Assembly: GCA_022827185.1 (NCBI GenBank) | Contig: JAJDTM010000015.1 | Span: 1-64,000, forward strand | Length of the DNA: 64,000 nt | Reading direction: 5' to 3' | From: Candidatus Poribacteria bacterium | GTDB lineage: Bacteria; Poribacteria; WGA-4E; WGA-3G | Shown here: in pieces, positions 15,164 through 23,655 of the stretch | Layout: the number at the start of each line of letters is the position of its first letter | How positions within the stretch are numbered: the first letter of the stretch is position 1 | Program-made: the position numbers and the translations under genes | Notes under the pieces: generated by a model | Seen by the model: the letters and a program-made list of their open reading frames with translations, nothing else | Databases searched by the model: none | Told to the model about the DNA's origin: nothing

Positions 15164-16117
15164 ATGTTCATTGCTACTCACAACGCTATCTATGCCGTTG
15201 AAAATGATGGAAACGGTGAACCCATCCAAATCTATAAAGGCACAGACCCTCAAGATCTGAGCGCAACGGTTTCACTGTCAGACGGTCAAGCCGTTGTATC
15301 TGCCTTGTCCGATGGAACACTACTGATTTTATCAGAGGATAATGAGCAGCAAATTCCAACAGGTATAGAGAACCCAATCGCTGCATTGCTCGTTGTTCGT
15401 GAGGATCCGTTGACACTGCTCATCGGAACGGATGAAGGGGCGCATGTCTATCGCCTCACTGGAGAAGAGGGACCCGCAGAACGCGTCGTCGCGTTTGACG
15501 CATTAGAATGTCGGAAAGATTGGTATACGCCGTGGGGCGGTCCCCCAGCCGTCCGGACGCTTGCCAAAACCCGAGACGGTTTTTGTTACGCGGATATCCA
15601 TGTCGGAAGTATCATGCGTTCCAACGATGAAGGCGTTTCTTGGGAACCCGTCACGCCGGAACTTCATAAAGATGTCCATCAGGTGGCTACGTGTCCTGTA
15701 GACGATAATCGCGTTTATGCGAATACGCAAAACGGTGTTTATATCAGTGCCGACCGCGGGCACTCCTGGGAGAATCGGATTGAAGGGTTGCCGCGTCGCT
15801 ACGGCACCGGTATCGCTGTCCATCCAACAGACCCGGACCTATTGATCGCCACAGTCCAAAACGGGCCGAGAGGCGGTGGTGCTTGGCTCTGTCGCTCGGA
15901 AAATGGCGGTGCGACATGGACTGAACTCAACGATCAACTCACGGAATCCACTGAGCGGATTAGCACGGGCTGTATTGCGTTCACATCCGATGGAACCGCA
16001 TGGGCAGTTATCGGAAAGACACTTTATATCGGAAAGGATCGCGCCACAGATTGGCATCCGTTCTGGACGGCAGCCGAATACGATGGTGAATATCCCATCC
16101 AAGCTCTCGCTGCTTAG
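15164..16117 (+). CDS. Beta-propeller protein with BNR/sialidase-type repeats
   Basis: The protein has 317 residues from ATG 15164, which has GGAGG 7 nt upstream; the frame extends to 15128 without support. There is no signal peptide. Repeats such as 'SIMRSNDEGVSWEPVTPEL', 'GVYISADRGHSWENRIEGL' and 'WLCRSENGGATWTELNDQL' are Asp-box (S.D.G..W) motifs of BNR-type propellers, as in Ycf48-like and Vps10-like proteins. These act as binding scaffolds or hydrolases. A copy of the repeat from the peptide genes precedes it, so it may be co-transcribed with them. Confidence 0.82.
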   Translation: MFIATHNAIYAVENDGNGEPIQIYKGTDPQDLSATVSLSDGQAVVSALSDGTLLILSEDNEQQIPTGIENPIAALLVVREDPLTLLIGTDEGAHVYRLTGEEGPAERVVAFDALECRKDWYTPWGGPPAVRTLAKTRDGFCYADIHVGSIMRSNDEGVSWEPVTPELHKDVHQVATCPVDDNRVYANTQNGVYISADRGHSWENRIEGLPRRYGTGIAVHPTDPDLLIATVQNGPRGGGAWLCRSENGGATWTELNDQLTESTERISTGCIAFTSDGTAWAVIGKTLYIGKDRATDWHPFWTAAEYDGEYPIQALAA

Positions 16118-16137
16118 TACATCAGAGGAGTGTTGTT

Positions 16138-16503
16138 GTGAATGTATTAGGTATCGACTTTACTTTCTTTGCGGTGAGCGATATGCAGAAATCGCTCACC
16201 TTTTATCGTGACGTGCTTGGGATGCCTCTGGCGTGTCTGGTGCATGAGGGAACATGGGCAGAATTTGAGATCAACCCCGGCACACTCGTATTAGGACACG
16301 GTTACGATTTCACACACCCCGGTGGCGGGACGGTCGCGCTCGCTGTTAAGGACGTAAAGACTGCCGTGGAAGAATTAGAACAAGCCGGAATTCACGCACT
16401 TTCGCCTCTCGGTGAATCCGCTGTCTGTTTCTGGTCGATTATTGAAGACCCCGATGGCAATCGTGTCATCATACATCAGCGAAAAGATAAGACAGTCGGG
16501 TGA
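16138..16503 (+). CDS. VOC (glyoxalase/bleomycin-resistance fold) protein
   Basis: The 121-residue protein starts at GTG 16138 after GAGGAG. It shows the paired beta-alpha-beta-beta-beta layout: 'FFAVSDMQKSLTFYRDVLGM' at the start, a middle 'GTWAEFEINPGTLVLGH', and a C-terminal 'SIIEDPDGNRVIIHQ' with the usual DPDGN turn and metal-binding-type Glu. Members are lyases, dioxygenases or binding proteins; the substrate is unknown. It sits 20 nt after the propeller gene and probably shares its transcript. Confidence 0.88.
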   Translation: MNVLGIDFTFFAVSDMQKSLTFYRDVLGMPLACLVHEGTWAEFEINPGTLVLGHGYDFTHPGGGTVALAVKDVKTAVEELEQAGIHALSPLGESAVCFWSIIEDPDGNRVIIHQRKDKTVG

Positions 16504-16556
16504 GAATGTCGTTTTGGAAATAAGAGCCGAAAAAATAACTTCACTGATAACTTAAT

Positions 16557-17291
16557 ATGAATTGTAATCAAAAACAAAAGAAGGTTGCCCAGTATACTAA
16601 AACGGTATGCTGGGGCTACGAAGCAGAGAACGGACCGGACGTTTGGGCACAACTCAGTCCGGAATATCGACTCTGCTGTGCAGGAATACACCAATCACCG
16701 ATTGACATCGTGAATCCCACGCCAGCGGAACTTTCGCCTATCACCTTCAACTATTGCTCGACATCGTTGAATATCCACAATACCGGCAACACAATCGAGG
16801 TTGCGTATCAGGAAGGGAGTTGGATTGAGGTTGATGGAACGAAATATCATCTGCTACAATTCCACTTCCACGCACCGAGCGAACATACCGTGATAGGGAA
16901 CCTGTATGATATGGAGATGCACCTCGTCCATAGAAGCGAAGACGGCGCGCTCGCTGTTATCGGTGTACTCATTAAGAGCGGAAGTGTGAATACAGCCTTT
17001 AACACCTTTTGGCACCATTTACCCTCCGTTTCGGGTGAATCCGCACAGGTTAACGACATCGTTTTAAATGCTGCCGACCTCTTACCGAGCACAAAACACA
17101 CCTATCGCTATGAAGGCTCATTGACAACACCGCCTTGCTCAGAAGGTGTCAAATGGTTCGTGTTGACAACACCCATCGAGATGTCGCACTCGCAAATCGC
17201 AGCGTTTAAAGCGATTTTATATGGTAATAACCGCCCCGTGCAACCTTTGAATGGTCGCAAATTGCTCGTGGATACGACTGAAGCTCCCTAA
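16557..17291 (+). CDS. Alpha-class carbonic anhydrase
   Basis: The 244-residue enzyme interconverts CO2 and bicarbonate. The zinc ligands are His103 and His105 in 'QFHFHAPSEH' and His122 in 'MEMHLVH'. 'CWGYEAENGPDVW' and 'HQSPIDI' are typical N-terminal motifs, and 'LTTPPCSEGVKWFVL' the substrate-pocket motif. Two features are odd. The usual signal peptide is absent, so the protein appears cytoplasmic, whereas most bacterial alpha-CAs are periplasmic. The proton-shuttle position (His64 of human CA II) is Asn78 in 'HNTGNTIEV'. The first follows from the start codon, for which I see no better upstream choice. Confidence 0.92.
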   Translation: MNCNQKQKKVAQYTKTVCWGYEAENGPDVWAQLSPEYRLCCAGIHQSPIDIVNPTPAELSPITFNYCSTSLNIHNTGNTIEVAYQEGSWIEVDGTKYHLLQFHFHAPSEHTVIGNLYDMEMHLVHRSEDGALAVIGVLIKSGSVNTAFNTFWHHLPSVSGESAQVNDIVLNAADLLPSTKHTYRYEGSLTTPPCSEGVKWFVLTTPIEMSHSQIAAFKAILYGNNRPVQPLNGRKLLVDTTEAP

Positions 17292-17345
17292 AATTCGTCG
17301 GTCATAGAAATAAAATCTCCTCTTGATGAACGCGAGGTAGATCCC

Positions 17346-18077
17346 TTGATACAATACGCAAAGGAATTTCTGATACTACAAGTTAGGTTCGCTCAGAAAA
17401 TCGCTGAAGTCTCCGATCAGACTTTGGAAAATGTGTTAATGGACCACACCATGTTGCGGAACCTGTTCAACTTGCGAGTCTCCCATGATATTCCGAATCC
17501 GCTCTGGGATGAATTTATCAAAGGACTTTGTGCATCTGATAATCCCGCAGATTGGACATATAGCTTCTATCTCCAATGCATGGCTGCGGCACCAGATGCT
17601 TCTGATGAGCGGCGATTTTTTGGGTGTTTCTCCTATGTCTACCCGTGGCGCGGCACGAAAAAACTTCGGCTTCACTTTGAAAATCGTGAGACCTCTGACC
17701 ACGGAACATTGAGTAGGGAGAGAATGACACTCCGAAAGTCGGAGTTGTCGGCGATGTTTCGCTATATCCAAGCAAATCATCCTGATGTAGAAACGGTGCG
17801 CGGTGGTTCGTGGCTCTATAACATCCCAGCCTACCTGAGACTCTTCCCGCCGGACTATATCAAAACAGCGAAACCGGTCGGTTATGAAACCACATTCTGG
17901 GCATTGTGGGGACAATTTGTTGCCCGCCACGGATCCGTTCGACAACCCGCTGCCTTGCAATTCTTGGCGTGTCTCAAAACGCAGAAAACGGTCGAGGGTT
18001 GTCTTCAATGTTTTCCCTACCAAGTGCTGCGGCCCGAATGTCCGATCAAAACATTCTACGATTTCTATAACTTGTGA
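17346..18077 (+). CDS. Conserved-looking protein of unknown function
   Basis: The 243-residue soluble protein starts at TTG 17346 with GAGGTAG upstream. I do not recognise a family. It has no signal peptide or membrane segment, is helical in its first third, and contains aromatic-rich stretches 'GGSWLYNIPAYLRLFPPDYI' and 'FFGCFSYVYPWRGT', several Cys and a basic middle. The GGSWLYN..AY.RLFP pattern could be a sugar or nucleotide-processing fold, but that is a guess. It lies between the carbonic anhydrase and a lipoprotein gene on the same strand. Confidence 0.6.
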   Translation: MIQYAKEFLILQVRFAQKIAEVSDQTLENVLMDHTMLRNLFNLRVSHDIPNPLWDEFIKGLCASDNPADWTYSFYLQCMAAAPDASDERRFFGCFSYVYPWRGTKKLRLHFENRETSDHGTLSRERMTLRKSELSAMFRYIQANHPDVETVRGGSWLYNIPAYLRLFPPDYIKTAKPVGYETTFWALWGQFVARHGSVRQPAALQFLACLKTQKTVEGCLQCFPYQVLRPECPIKTFYDFYNL

Positions 18078-18154
18078 GCCTTAAACAGCGATTTTTTCCG
18101 CGGTCTATACAAGCGTTTGATTCCCTAATCTTTTATTTTCTAAAGGAATCCATC

Positions 18155-18685
18155 ATGAACGTCAAAAGCAAACACATCACAAAACTCACATTTATATTGA
18201 CGATTACGGCATTTGTTATTGGACTTTCCTCTTGCGAGCGTGTTCACCAAATAATAGAACCGGGGATCTCTGAAGCAGATGTTTCCACGCCGATGGAAGA
18301 ACACGACCACGTTTGGGTCGTCGATCAGAATGGCCTTGAGGTGCCTGTCCCCGGAACTTGGGTGCTTGTATCGCACACACATTTAAACTCGACTTCCACA
18401 ATTGGAGAAAGTTTTACCTTACCACCCGATGATCCGCATAGCGTTCAAATATCGGACGGCACATACACAGACGGTAAAGGTATCCTCTGGACAAAGGTAA
18501 AAATAACAACCGCTGATGGGGGTCAGTGGCAGTTCCTTGAGCGTGTAGACACAAGCATTTCTCCGCAGCGTCTCTATGTTGTTGTCACCGTTGATGAAAA
18601 CGGACTACCTACGCTTAAATACGGCGAATACCCTTTCAATTTACCCGGACATAACGTGCAAATCTGGGAAAAACAGGAACTCTGA
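18155..18685 (+). CDS. Lipoprotein of unknown function
   Basis: The protein has 176 residues from ATG 18155, preceded by AAAGGAA; the frame could begin at 18074 but the signal peptide then sits too far in. A lipobox 'GLSSC' places Cys29 as the lipidated residue, so the mature protein is membrane-anchored. The body contains His/Asp-rich 'EEHDHVWVVDQNG' and beta-rich segments but no family I recognise. It is followed 11 nt later by the NUDIX gene. Confidence 0.72.
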   Translation: MNVKSKHITKLTFILTITAFVIGLSSCERVHQIIEPGISEADVSTPMEEHDHVWVVDQNGLEVPVPGTWVLVSHTHLNSTSTIGESFTLPPDDPHSVQISDGTYTDGKGILWTKVKITTADGGQWQFLERVDTSISPQRLYVVVTVDENGLPTLKYGEYPFNLPGHNVQIWEKQEL

Positions 18686-18696
18686 TAAGGAGAAAA

Positions 18697-19161
18697 ATGA
18701 TCCAAAGAATTGAAGAGCAAGACGGACACATGTTCCTCCATTTTGGCGACCCTCCAGAAAATGTGGGGAAAATCGAGTTTGTCAATTGTGTGGCGTATCA
18801 ACAAAACCAGATACTCTTCTGCAAATGGCGTGATAATAATATCTGGGTGATACCCGGAGGACGTGTTGACCCAGGAGAAACGGTAAAAGAAACCGTACAC
18901 CGTGAACTCTTGGAAGAGACAGGGGCGACGTTTCAAAACATTGAAGTGCTGTGCTACATACATTGCTTCATGTACGATCTCGAATACTGGGGAATTGTCT
19001 ACTTAGGCGAGATCAAAGAATTAGGGAATCCATTGGACCTTAACGAAGTCAGCGAAGCAAAGTTATTCTCGGAATTCCCAGAAAACCTATCCAATCCAGG
19101 ACCCTTCGGAAACCAGGGCAAAGCACTATATCAAGCCGCAATGCGCAGGTTATCAGATTAA
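18697..19161 (+). CDS. NUDIX hydrolase
   Basis: The 154-residue protein contains a full Nudix box at residues 55-77: G-x5-E-x7-R-E-x-x-E-E-x-G, seen as 'GRVDPGETVKETVHRELLEE' followed by TGA. The enzyme hydrolyses nucleoside diphosphate-linked substrates (X-P-P-X bonds) with Mg2+ bound by the box glutamates; the exact substrate is not deducible. AAGGAG precedes the ATG. It is the last gene before a dispersed repeat. Confidence 0.93.
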   Translation: MIQRIEEQDGHMFLHFGDPPENVGKIEFVNCVAYQQNQILFCKWRDNNIWVIPGGRVDPGETVKETVHRELLEETGATFQNIEVLCYIHCFMYDLEYWGIVYLGEIKELGNPLDLNEVSEAKLFSEFPENLSNPGPFGNQGKALYQAAMRRLSD

Positions 19162-19196
19162 AGTCCCCCTGATAAGGGGGATTTAGGGGGTTTCTT
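19161..19196. repeat. 36-bp dispersed repeat, copy 1
   Basis: The sequence begins AAGTCCCCCTGATAAGGGGG and continues ATTTAGGGGGTTTCTT. An identical 36-bp copy is at 53666-53701. It contains the palindrome CCCCCTGATAAGGGGG. It starts at the stop codon of the NUDIX gene and could act as a terminator. Confidence 0.8.
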
Positions 19197-19308
19197 CCGT
19201 AAACGATCCTTATTGAAAATACTCTCAAGCTATTTATGAAACGGTAACCAAAAAACCCGCAATTTACACATCTCAGTTAAGAAATTCCCATGTTTTTTGC
19301 AGATTTTT

Positions 19309-19337
19309 TTGACATTCACATAAATTGTAGGTATAAT
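19309..19337 (+). promoter_or_regulatory. Perfect consensus sigma70 promoter P1
   Basis: TTGACA (19309-19314), 17-nt spacer, TATAAT (19332-19337): a full match to the consensus with optimal spacing. Confidence 0.85.
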
Positions 19338-19380
19338 TAACACAATTCGTACGGTTTTCTGCAAATTTATCGTGATTTTT

Positions 19381-19409
19381 TTGACATTCGCGGTAAATGT
19401 GGGTATAAT
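19381..19409 (+). promoter_or_regulatory. Perfect consensus sigma70 promoter P2
   Basis: TTGACA (19381-19386), 17-nt spacer, TATAAT (19404-19409). It lies 72 bp after P1 and the flanking bases are similar, which indicates a tandem duplication. A Fur-like box begins 6 nt downstream and would cover the start site. Confidence 0.85.
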
Positions 19410-19414
19410 TAAAG

Positions 19415-19433
19415 GATAATGAGATTCGTTATC
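19415..19433. promoter_or_regulatory. Fur-box-like operator
   Basis: GATAATGAGATTCGTTATC: a 9-1-9 inverted repeat close to the Fur consensus GATAATGATAATCATTATC. Its position across the P2 start site fits iron-dependent repression. Confidence 0.7.
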
Positions 19434-19497
19434 AAGTTTTCCAAACAAAATCTCTGAATAAAAGTCTGAAAATCATATCACCAACGCCATCAAAAAT

Positions 19498-19516
19498 GAT
19501 AATGAGTCTCAATATC
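19498..19516. promoter_or_regulatory. Fur-box-like operator before the porin gene
   Basis: GATAATGAGTCTCAATATC, one base from the perfect palindrome found at 26532-26550. It ends 14 nt before the ATG. Confidence 0.75.
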
Positions 19517-19530
19517 ATTTATATTAAGTC

Positions 19531-20778
19531 ATGAAAAAACAATTGTGCCTTCTCGCTATCTGCGGAATGTCTATTTTAGTAAGCGTCAGTGCTGTTGCCG
19601 AGTCTCATCCGTTCTCGGTCTCAGGATACGGCGTGATTAACTACTCCCACTTCGATTGGGAACTCGACCCAGGTAGGCGTGCCGCTATTGATGTGGAACG
19701 CTTCGTCATCGCACCAAAATACCGTATCAACGATACCATCCGACTGGAATCGGAATTGGAGTTTGAACACGGCGGCACCGGCAGCACGATGGAATTCGAT
19801 AAATTTGAAGAGTTCGGAGAATTCGAGACAGAGATCGAAAAAGGCGGCGAAGTGATCGTCGAAAAACTTGCTGCTGTTTTCTCCTTCCATTCGTTCCTTA
19901 ACTTCCGCGTTGGACATATCATCGTTCCAGTAGGGCTTGTCTCAAAACGGCACCGGCCGCAGCACTACTTCACGACAACCCGTCCCGAAGCGGAGGCACA
20001 TCTCATACCAACGATCTGGCACGAAACCGGTGTCGAAATTTTCGGATCGCTGGGTTCACTGAACTATCAAGCACAAATAGTTAATGGCTTAGATTCGACC
20101 GGTTTCAGCTCGCGGCACTGGATAGTCCGCGGACACCAACTGCGGTTTGAAACTGCCAACGCTGAGGCACCCGCATTCGTCGGACGACTCGATTACGCGT
20201 TTAATGAGAACGCGACCGTCGGTATTTCCGGATATTACGGAGACACAGCGGCGAATCGACCAAAACCTGACGTAGACTTTGATGCACACGTCGGGATTGT
20301 GAGTCTTCACGGATTTTATGAGATGAATGCGGTGAAAGTTCGAGGGTTATTCCTCTGGGGAGCACTCGAAAATGCCGATCGGTTATCCAAAGTCAATCGG
20401 ACGCTCTCTAATAACCTTAATGTAAAACGGACACCGATAGGAAGCTCAGCCCTCGGTTACTACATCGAGGCAGGCTACGATATTTTATCACTTTTCAGGC
20501 AACCAAGCAACAACGCGAAAGATACAGACCTGAAGGACACACCTCCAGACATGGTCTTAGATGTCTTCGCACGTTACGATTATTACGATACGATGGCGAG
20601 CGTTGAAGGGATTATTTTCGACAATCCGCGGTGGGAAAGAAGCACGTGGACTTTTGGGATTAATTACCATGTCCACCCACAACTCGTTTTCAAGAGCCAT
20701 TACTCGCTGCGACGATTGGCAACAAAGGATAAAAATAAGGAAAATACCTTCGCACTCGGCTTCGGTTTTCAGTATTGA
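19531..20778 (+). CDS. Outer-membrane porin-like beta-barrel protein
   Basis: The 415-residue exported protein has a clear signal peptide ending 'AVAES' near residue 24. Alternating hydrophobic strands are typical of beta-barrels, with a C-terminal 'LGFGFQY' ending in an aromatic residue as expected for barrel assembly. It resembles phosphate-selective-porin-like and OmpA-unrelated 'porin' families. Residues about 85-110 are rich in Glu, Phe and Lys. It stands directly after two Fur-like sites and before the imelysin gene, so it probably supplies an iron-related substrate route through the outer membrane. Substrate is inferred from context only. Confidence 0.75.
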   Translation: MKKQLCLLAICGMSILVSVSAVAESHPFSVSGYGVINYSHFDWELDPGRRAAIDVERFVIAPKYRINDTIRLESELEFEHGGTGSTMEFDKFEEFGEFETEIEKGGEVIVEKLAAVFSFHSFLNFRVGHIIVPVGLVSKRHRPQHYFTTTRPEAEAHLIPTIWHETGVEIFGSLGSLNYQAQIVNGLDSTGFSSRHWIVRGHQLRFETANAEAPAFVGRLDYAFNENATVGISGYYGDTAANRPKPDVDFDAHVGIVSLHGFYEMNAVKVRGLFLWGALENADRLSKVNRTLSNNLNVKRTPIGSSALGYYIEAGYDILSLFRQPSNNAKDTDLKDTPPDMVLDVFARYDYYDTMASVEGIIFDNPRWERSTWTFGINYHVHPQLVFKSHYSLRRLATKDKNKENTFALGFGFQY

Positions 20779-20880
20779 TAATAGTTTTCAGTTTTCAGTT
20801 TTCGGTTATCAGTTAAAGAGTTAAAGAGTCGGCTGATGGGCAGTCACTCCTTTTTCACTAACTGAAGACTGATAACCACA
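20779..20880. repeat. Degenerate 'cagttttcggttatcag' repeat block
   Basis: Short variants of TTTTCAGTTTTCGGTTATCA and their complements (CTGAAGACTGATAACC) fill most of the gap. It resembles blocks at 13494-13630 and 57681-57772. Confidence 0.55.
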
Positions 20881-20894
20881 CCATGGAGGTTTCT

Positions 20895-21986
20895 ATGAAA
20901 CTCTATAAAGTTTGGACACTATTGTGTTGTTTACTACTCGCATCCGCTTTCGTCGTCGGATGCGGCAGTGAGGAAGACGATGAACACGACGAACACGATC
21001 ACGGTGAGGCTTTTGACGCGGGCGCAATGCTCGACAATTTCTCCAATAATGTTGTATTAGCTACCTACACAGATCTTGATAACAAGGCAGGCGATCTGTT
21101 AGCAGCTGTCAAGGCATTGGAGGCTGATACCTCGCAAGCGAATCTTGAAAAAGCGCAACAGGCGTGGAAAGCAACGCGAACACCTTGGGAACAGAGCGAA
21201 GCGTTCCTGTTCGGTCCCGTTGACACACAAGGACTTGATCCGGCGTTAGATAGCTGGCCCGTTGATCACGTCAACCTACAATCCGTTCTCGATAGCAACG
21301 ATGCCTTAACGGTCGATTTTGTCAGCGGATTAGAAGATACGCAGAAAGGGTTCCATACAATCGAATTTCTGCTGTTCCGTGATGGCAACCAACGCAAAGC
21401 ATCAGATATAACCGATCGTGAATTGGCGTACCTCGTTTCGACGACAGAGAATCTTAAAGCGAGCACCGCTCAACTACGGTTAGCCTGGGCACCAGAAGGC
21501 GAAAATTTCAGCAACACCGTCGCACAAGCAGGCACAGGTAGTACCGTCTATCCATCCCAAAGTGCTGCGGTGCAAGAGATGGTTAACGGCATGATTGTCA
21601 TCGCCGATGAAGTCGCGAACGGCAAGATCTCTGACCCTTACAACGAATCTGACACAACCCTCGTTGAATCGCAGTTTAGTTTCAACTCCATCTCAGATTT
21701 CCAAGACAATATCCGTGGTATCCAAAACGTTTACATGGGGAAATTTATGACGGATGGACAGGGACTCAACGAATTCGTGAACGGCAAGGATGCAGAGTTA
21801 GATGCACGCTTCCAGCAAGAGGTGCAAGCAGCAATTGACGCCATCGGCGCAATTCCTGATCCGTTCCGCGATTCAATTACTGCGAACCGCGGTGCTGTCC
21901 AAACCGCTATTGACGCTGTCAGTAAGGTGCAACAGACCCTCGAACAAGATATACTCCCACTCGTTCAATCAAGTGAGTTTAATTAA
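20895..21986 (+). CDS. Imelysin-family lipoprotein (iron-regulated, IrpA/EfeO-like)
   Basis: The 363-residue protein starts at ATG 20895 with GGAGG upstream. The lipobox 'FVVGC' gives Cys23. A Glu/Asp/His-rich stretch follows (EEDDEHDEHDHGE, residues 26-38), well suited to metal binding. The imelysin signature GxHxxE is present as Gly152, His154, Glu157. The fold is two helical bundles. Imelysins take part in iron uptake at the cell surface but are no longer thought to be active peptidases. It lies directly after a Fur-controlled porin and before a di-haem oxidoreductase, a common arrangement in iron clusters. Confidence 0.9.
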   Translation: MKLYKVWTLLCCLLLASAFVVGCGSEEDDEHDEHDHGEAFDAGAMLDNFSNNVVLATYTDLDNKAGDLLAAVKALEADTSQANLEKAQQAWKATRTPWEQSEAFLFGPVDTQGLDPALDSWPVDHVNLQSVLDSNDALTVDFVSGLEDTQKGFHTIEFLLFRDGNQRKASDITDRELAYLVSTTENLKASTAQLRLAWAPEGENFSNTVAQAGTGSTVYPSQSAAVQEMVNGMIVIADEVANGKISDPYNESDTTLVESQFSFNSISDFQDNIRGIQNVYMGKFMTDGQGLNEFVNGKDAELDARFQQEVQAAIDAIGAIPDPFRDSITANRGAVQTAIDAVSKVQQTLEQDILPLVQSSEFN

Positions 21987-21991
21987 TAGTA

Positions 21992-22052
21992 GTAGGCACG
22001 CTCCGACGCGCCGTAACAATTAGTTAGTAGTAGGCACGCTCCGACGTGCCGT
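21992..22052. repeat. Palindromic repeat pair, family GGCAC...GTGCC
   Basis: Two copies (21992-22015 and 22029-22052) of a 24-bp unit around GGCACGCTCCGACGTGCC. The same family occurs at 34427-34489, 40776-40798 and 56896-56957. Confidence 0.8.
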
Positions 22053-22104
22053 AAACAATTAGTTTCAAAATACGTAAATGCGAAAGGGCTATTTCGTTTT
22101 TATA

Positions 22105-22129
22105 GGGAACAGCCATTTGTGCTGTTCCC
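22105..22129. terminator. Hairpin with perfect 8-bp arms
   Basis: GGGAACAG (22105-22112) pairs with CTGTTCCC (22122-22129), 9-nt loop. It lies between the imelysin and di-haem genes. No T-run follows, so it could be an attenuator or mRNA-stability element rather than a terminator. Confidence 0.5.
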
Positions 22130-22158
22130 TCACTATACACTTATACCCAGTGAGAGAG

Positions 22159-23559
22159 ATGAGATATTTTCGCAAGTTATTCTACCTAATTCTTTTGGTG
22201 TCAATTCTACTGACCGCGTGCGGTTCAGAGTCCCCCGTAGTTGTAGACACACCACCGGTATTTTCGACAAGTGAACTTTCCGGTGGTGCGACGACTATCT
22301 TCGATGCCTCAAGCCACGCCTTCTCAATCCCAGCTCCCAATCTTTCACCAGCAGCACTTGAAAAGCATCTGGACGGCGATGTCGAATTTGAAGCCGTTTT
22401 TGTCACCGCACCCGCAGTGGTAAATCCAGGACTCGGCCCCATCTACAACAATGTTTCCTGCATCAACTGCCATTCCCGTGACGGCCGTGGACGACCACCG
22501 GGTACTGACGAAGGACTTGTGTCACTACTCTTCAGGCTCAGTCTCCCGAAGACGGAAGATGCAATGGACGGGAAGCCACCTATTCCAGTCCCAGGGTTCG
22601 GAACACAGCTCAACAACCGAGCAATTATCAATGCAAGTCCAGAGGGTAAAGTCAAAATTGATTATACCGAGCAAACGCTGACGACAGAAGACGGAACGCG
22701 CGTGCATCTACGTTATCCAGACTATACATTTACAGAAACTTATCAACCGTTACCAGAGGCGGTAGAAGTATCACCACGCGTCGCACCAGCTGTCTTTGGA
22801 CTCGGTCTGCTCGAAGCGATTCCTGAAGACGTTATCCTCGCTTATGCAGATGAGACCGATGCTAACGGGGATGGCATATCCGGTAAGCCTAATTTTGTCT
22901 GGGATGTCGTCGAACAGCGTTACACCCTCGGTCGTTTCGGGTGGAAAGCGAACCAACCGACGCTGCTTCAGCAGGTCGCAGCGGCATATAACGACGATAT
23001 GGGGCTAACAACCTCACTGTTCCAAACAGAAAACTCGGCAGGACAACCGCAACTCACTGCACACAGTGCTACACCCGAAGTTAGCGACGAAATTTTGGAC
23101 GTGGTGACATTCTACGTGCAAACGTTAGCGGTACCAGCGCGACGCAACGTGGACGATCCGCAAGTTAAACAGGGTGAGCAGCTTTTTGCTGAAGCACAAT
23201 GCGCCAGTTGCCATGTCCCGACGTTAAGAACCGGTGTTTTAACGGGTGTCCCTTCAGTGAGCAACCAGACAATCCATCCCTACACGGATCTGTTGCTACA
23301 CGACATGGGACCAGACTTAGCGGACAATCGTCCCGATTTTCACGCCAGTGGTACGGAGTGGCGGACACCACCACTGTGGGGCATCGGTTTGGTGAAAAGG
23401 GTTAACGGTCATACCAACTTCCTCCACGACGGCAGAGCACGGGATCTGATGGAAGCGATCCTTTGGCACGGCGGGGAAGCGGAGGCATCAAGGCAAGCCG
23501 TTGAGCAGATGTCAAAAGTAGAACGCGATGCGCTCATTGCGTTCTTAGAATCTTTGTAA
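22159..23559 (+). CDS. Di-haem oxidoreductase lipoprotein (DUF1111/DHOR, putative thiol oxidoreductase)
   Basis: The protein has 466 residues from ATG 22159, with GAGAGAG before it. Lipobox 'ILLTAC' gives Cys21. Two haem-c motifs are visible: CINCH (Cys101-His105) and CASCH (Cys348-His352). The middle holds 'PGFGTQLNNRAI', and the C-terminus 'WRTPPLWGIGL' and 'FLHDGRARDLMEAILWHGGE', which match the family. It is an envelope redox protein. Members commonly sit beside imelysin genes in iron-uptake loci and may change the redox state of iron, which is inference. Confidence 0.93.
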   Translation: MRYFRKLFYLILLVSILLTACGSESPVVVDTPPVFSTSELSGGATTIFDASSHAFSIPAPNLSPAALEKHLDGDVEFEAVFVTAPAVVNPGLGPIYNNVSCINCHSRDGRGRPPGTDEGLVSLLFRLSLPKTEDAMDGKPPIPVPGFGTQLNNRAIINASPEGKVKIDYTEQTLTTEDGTRVHLRYPDYTFTETYQPLPEAVEVSPRVAPAVFGLGLLEAIPEDVILAYADETDANGDGISGKPNFVWDVVEQRYTLGRFGWKANQPTLLQQVAAAYNDDMGLTTSLFQTENSAGQPQLTAHSATPEVSDEILDVVTFYVQTLAVPARRNVDDPQVKQGEQLFAEAQCASCHVPTLRTGVLTGVPSVSNQTIHPYTDLLLHDMGPDLADNRPDFHASGTEWRTPPLWGIGLVKRVNGHTNFLHDGRARDLMEAILWHGGEAEASRQAVEQMSKVERDALIAFLESL

Positions 23560-23602
23560 AAGCGTAATTCCGCACCAACAGCCGTTGGTGCAAGTATGTT
23601 TT

Positions 23603-23621
23603 GAGAATGAATCTCAATTTC
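23603..23621. promoter_or_regulatory. Fur-box-like operator, weaker match
   Basis: GAGAATGAATCTCAATTTC matches 15 of 19 positions of the palindrome at 26532. It precedes the small lipoprotein and FecA-like receptor. Confidence 0.55.
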
Positions 23622-23655
23622 AATAGATAATGGAAGCAGATTAAGGATTTAGACC

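Larger units (their letters stand above)
19162..19530. other. Iron-island control region upstream of the porin
   Basis: This 369-bp gap holds a dispersed repeat (19161-19196), two consecutive consensus promoters (19309-19337, 19381-19409) and two Fur-box-like sites (19415-19433, 19498-19516). The promoters lie in a 72-bp tandem duplication. There is no coding frame of interest. Confidence 0.7.

Noticed and set aside
18074..18154. Upstream extension of the lipoprotein at 18155
   Set aside because: It would bury the signal peptide; ATG 18155 has AAAGGAA.
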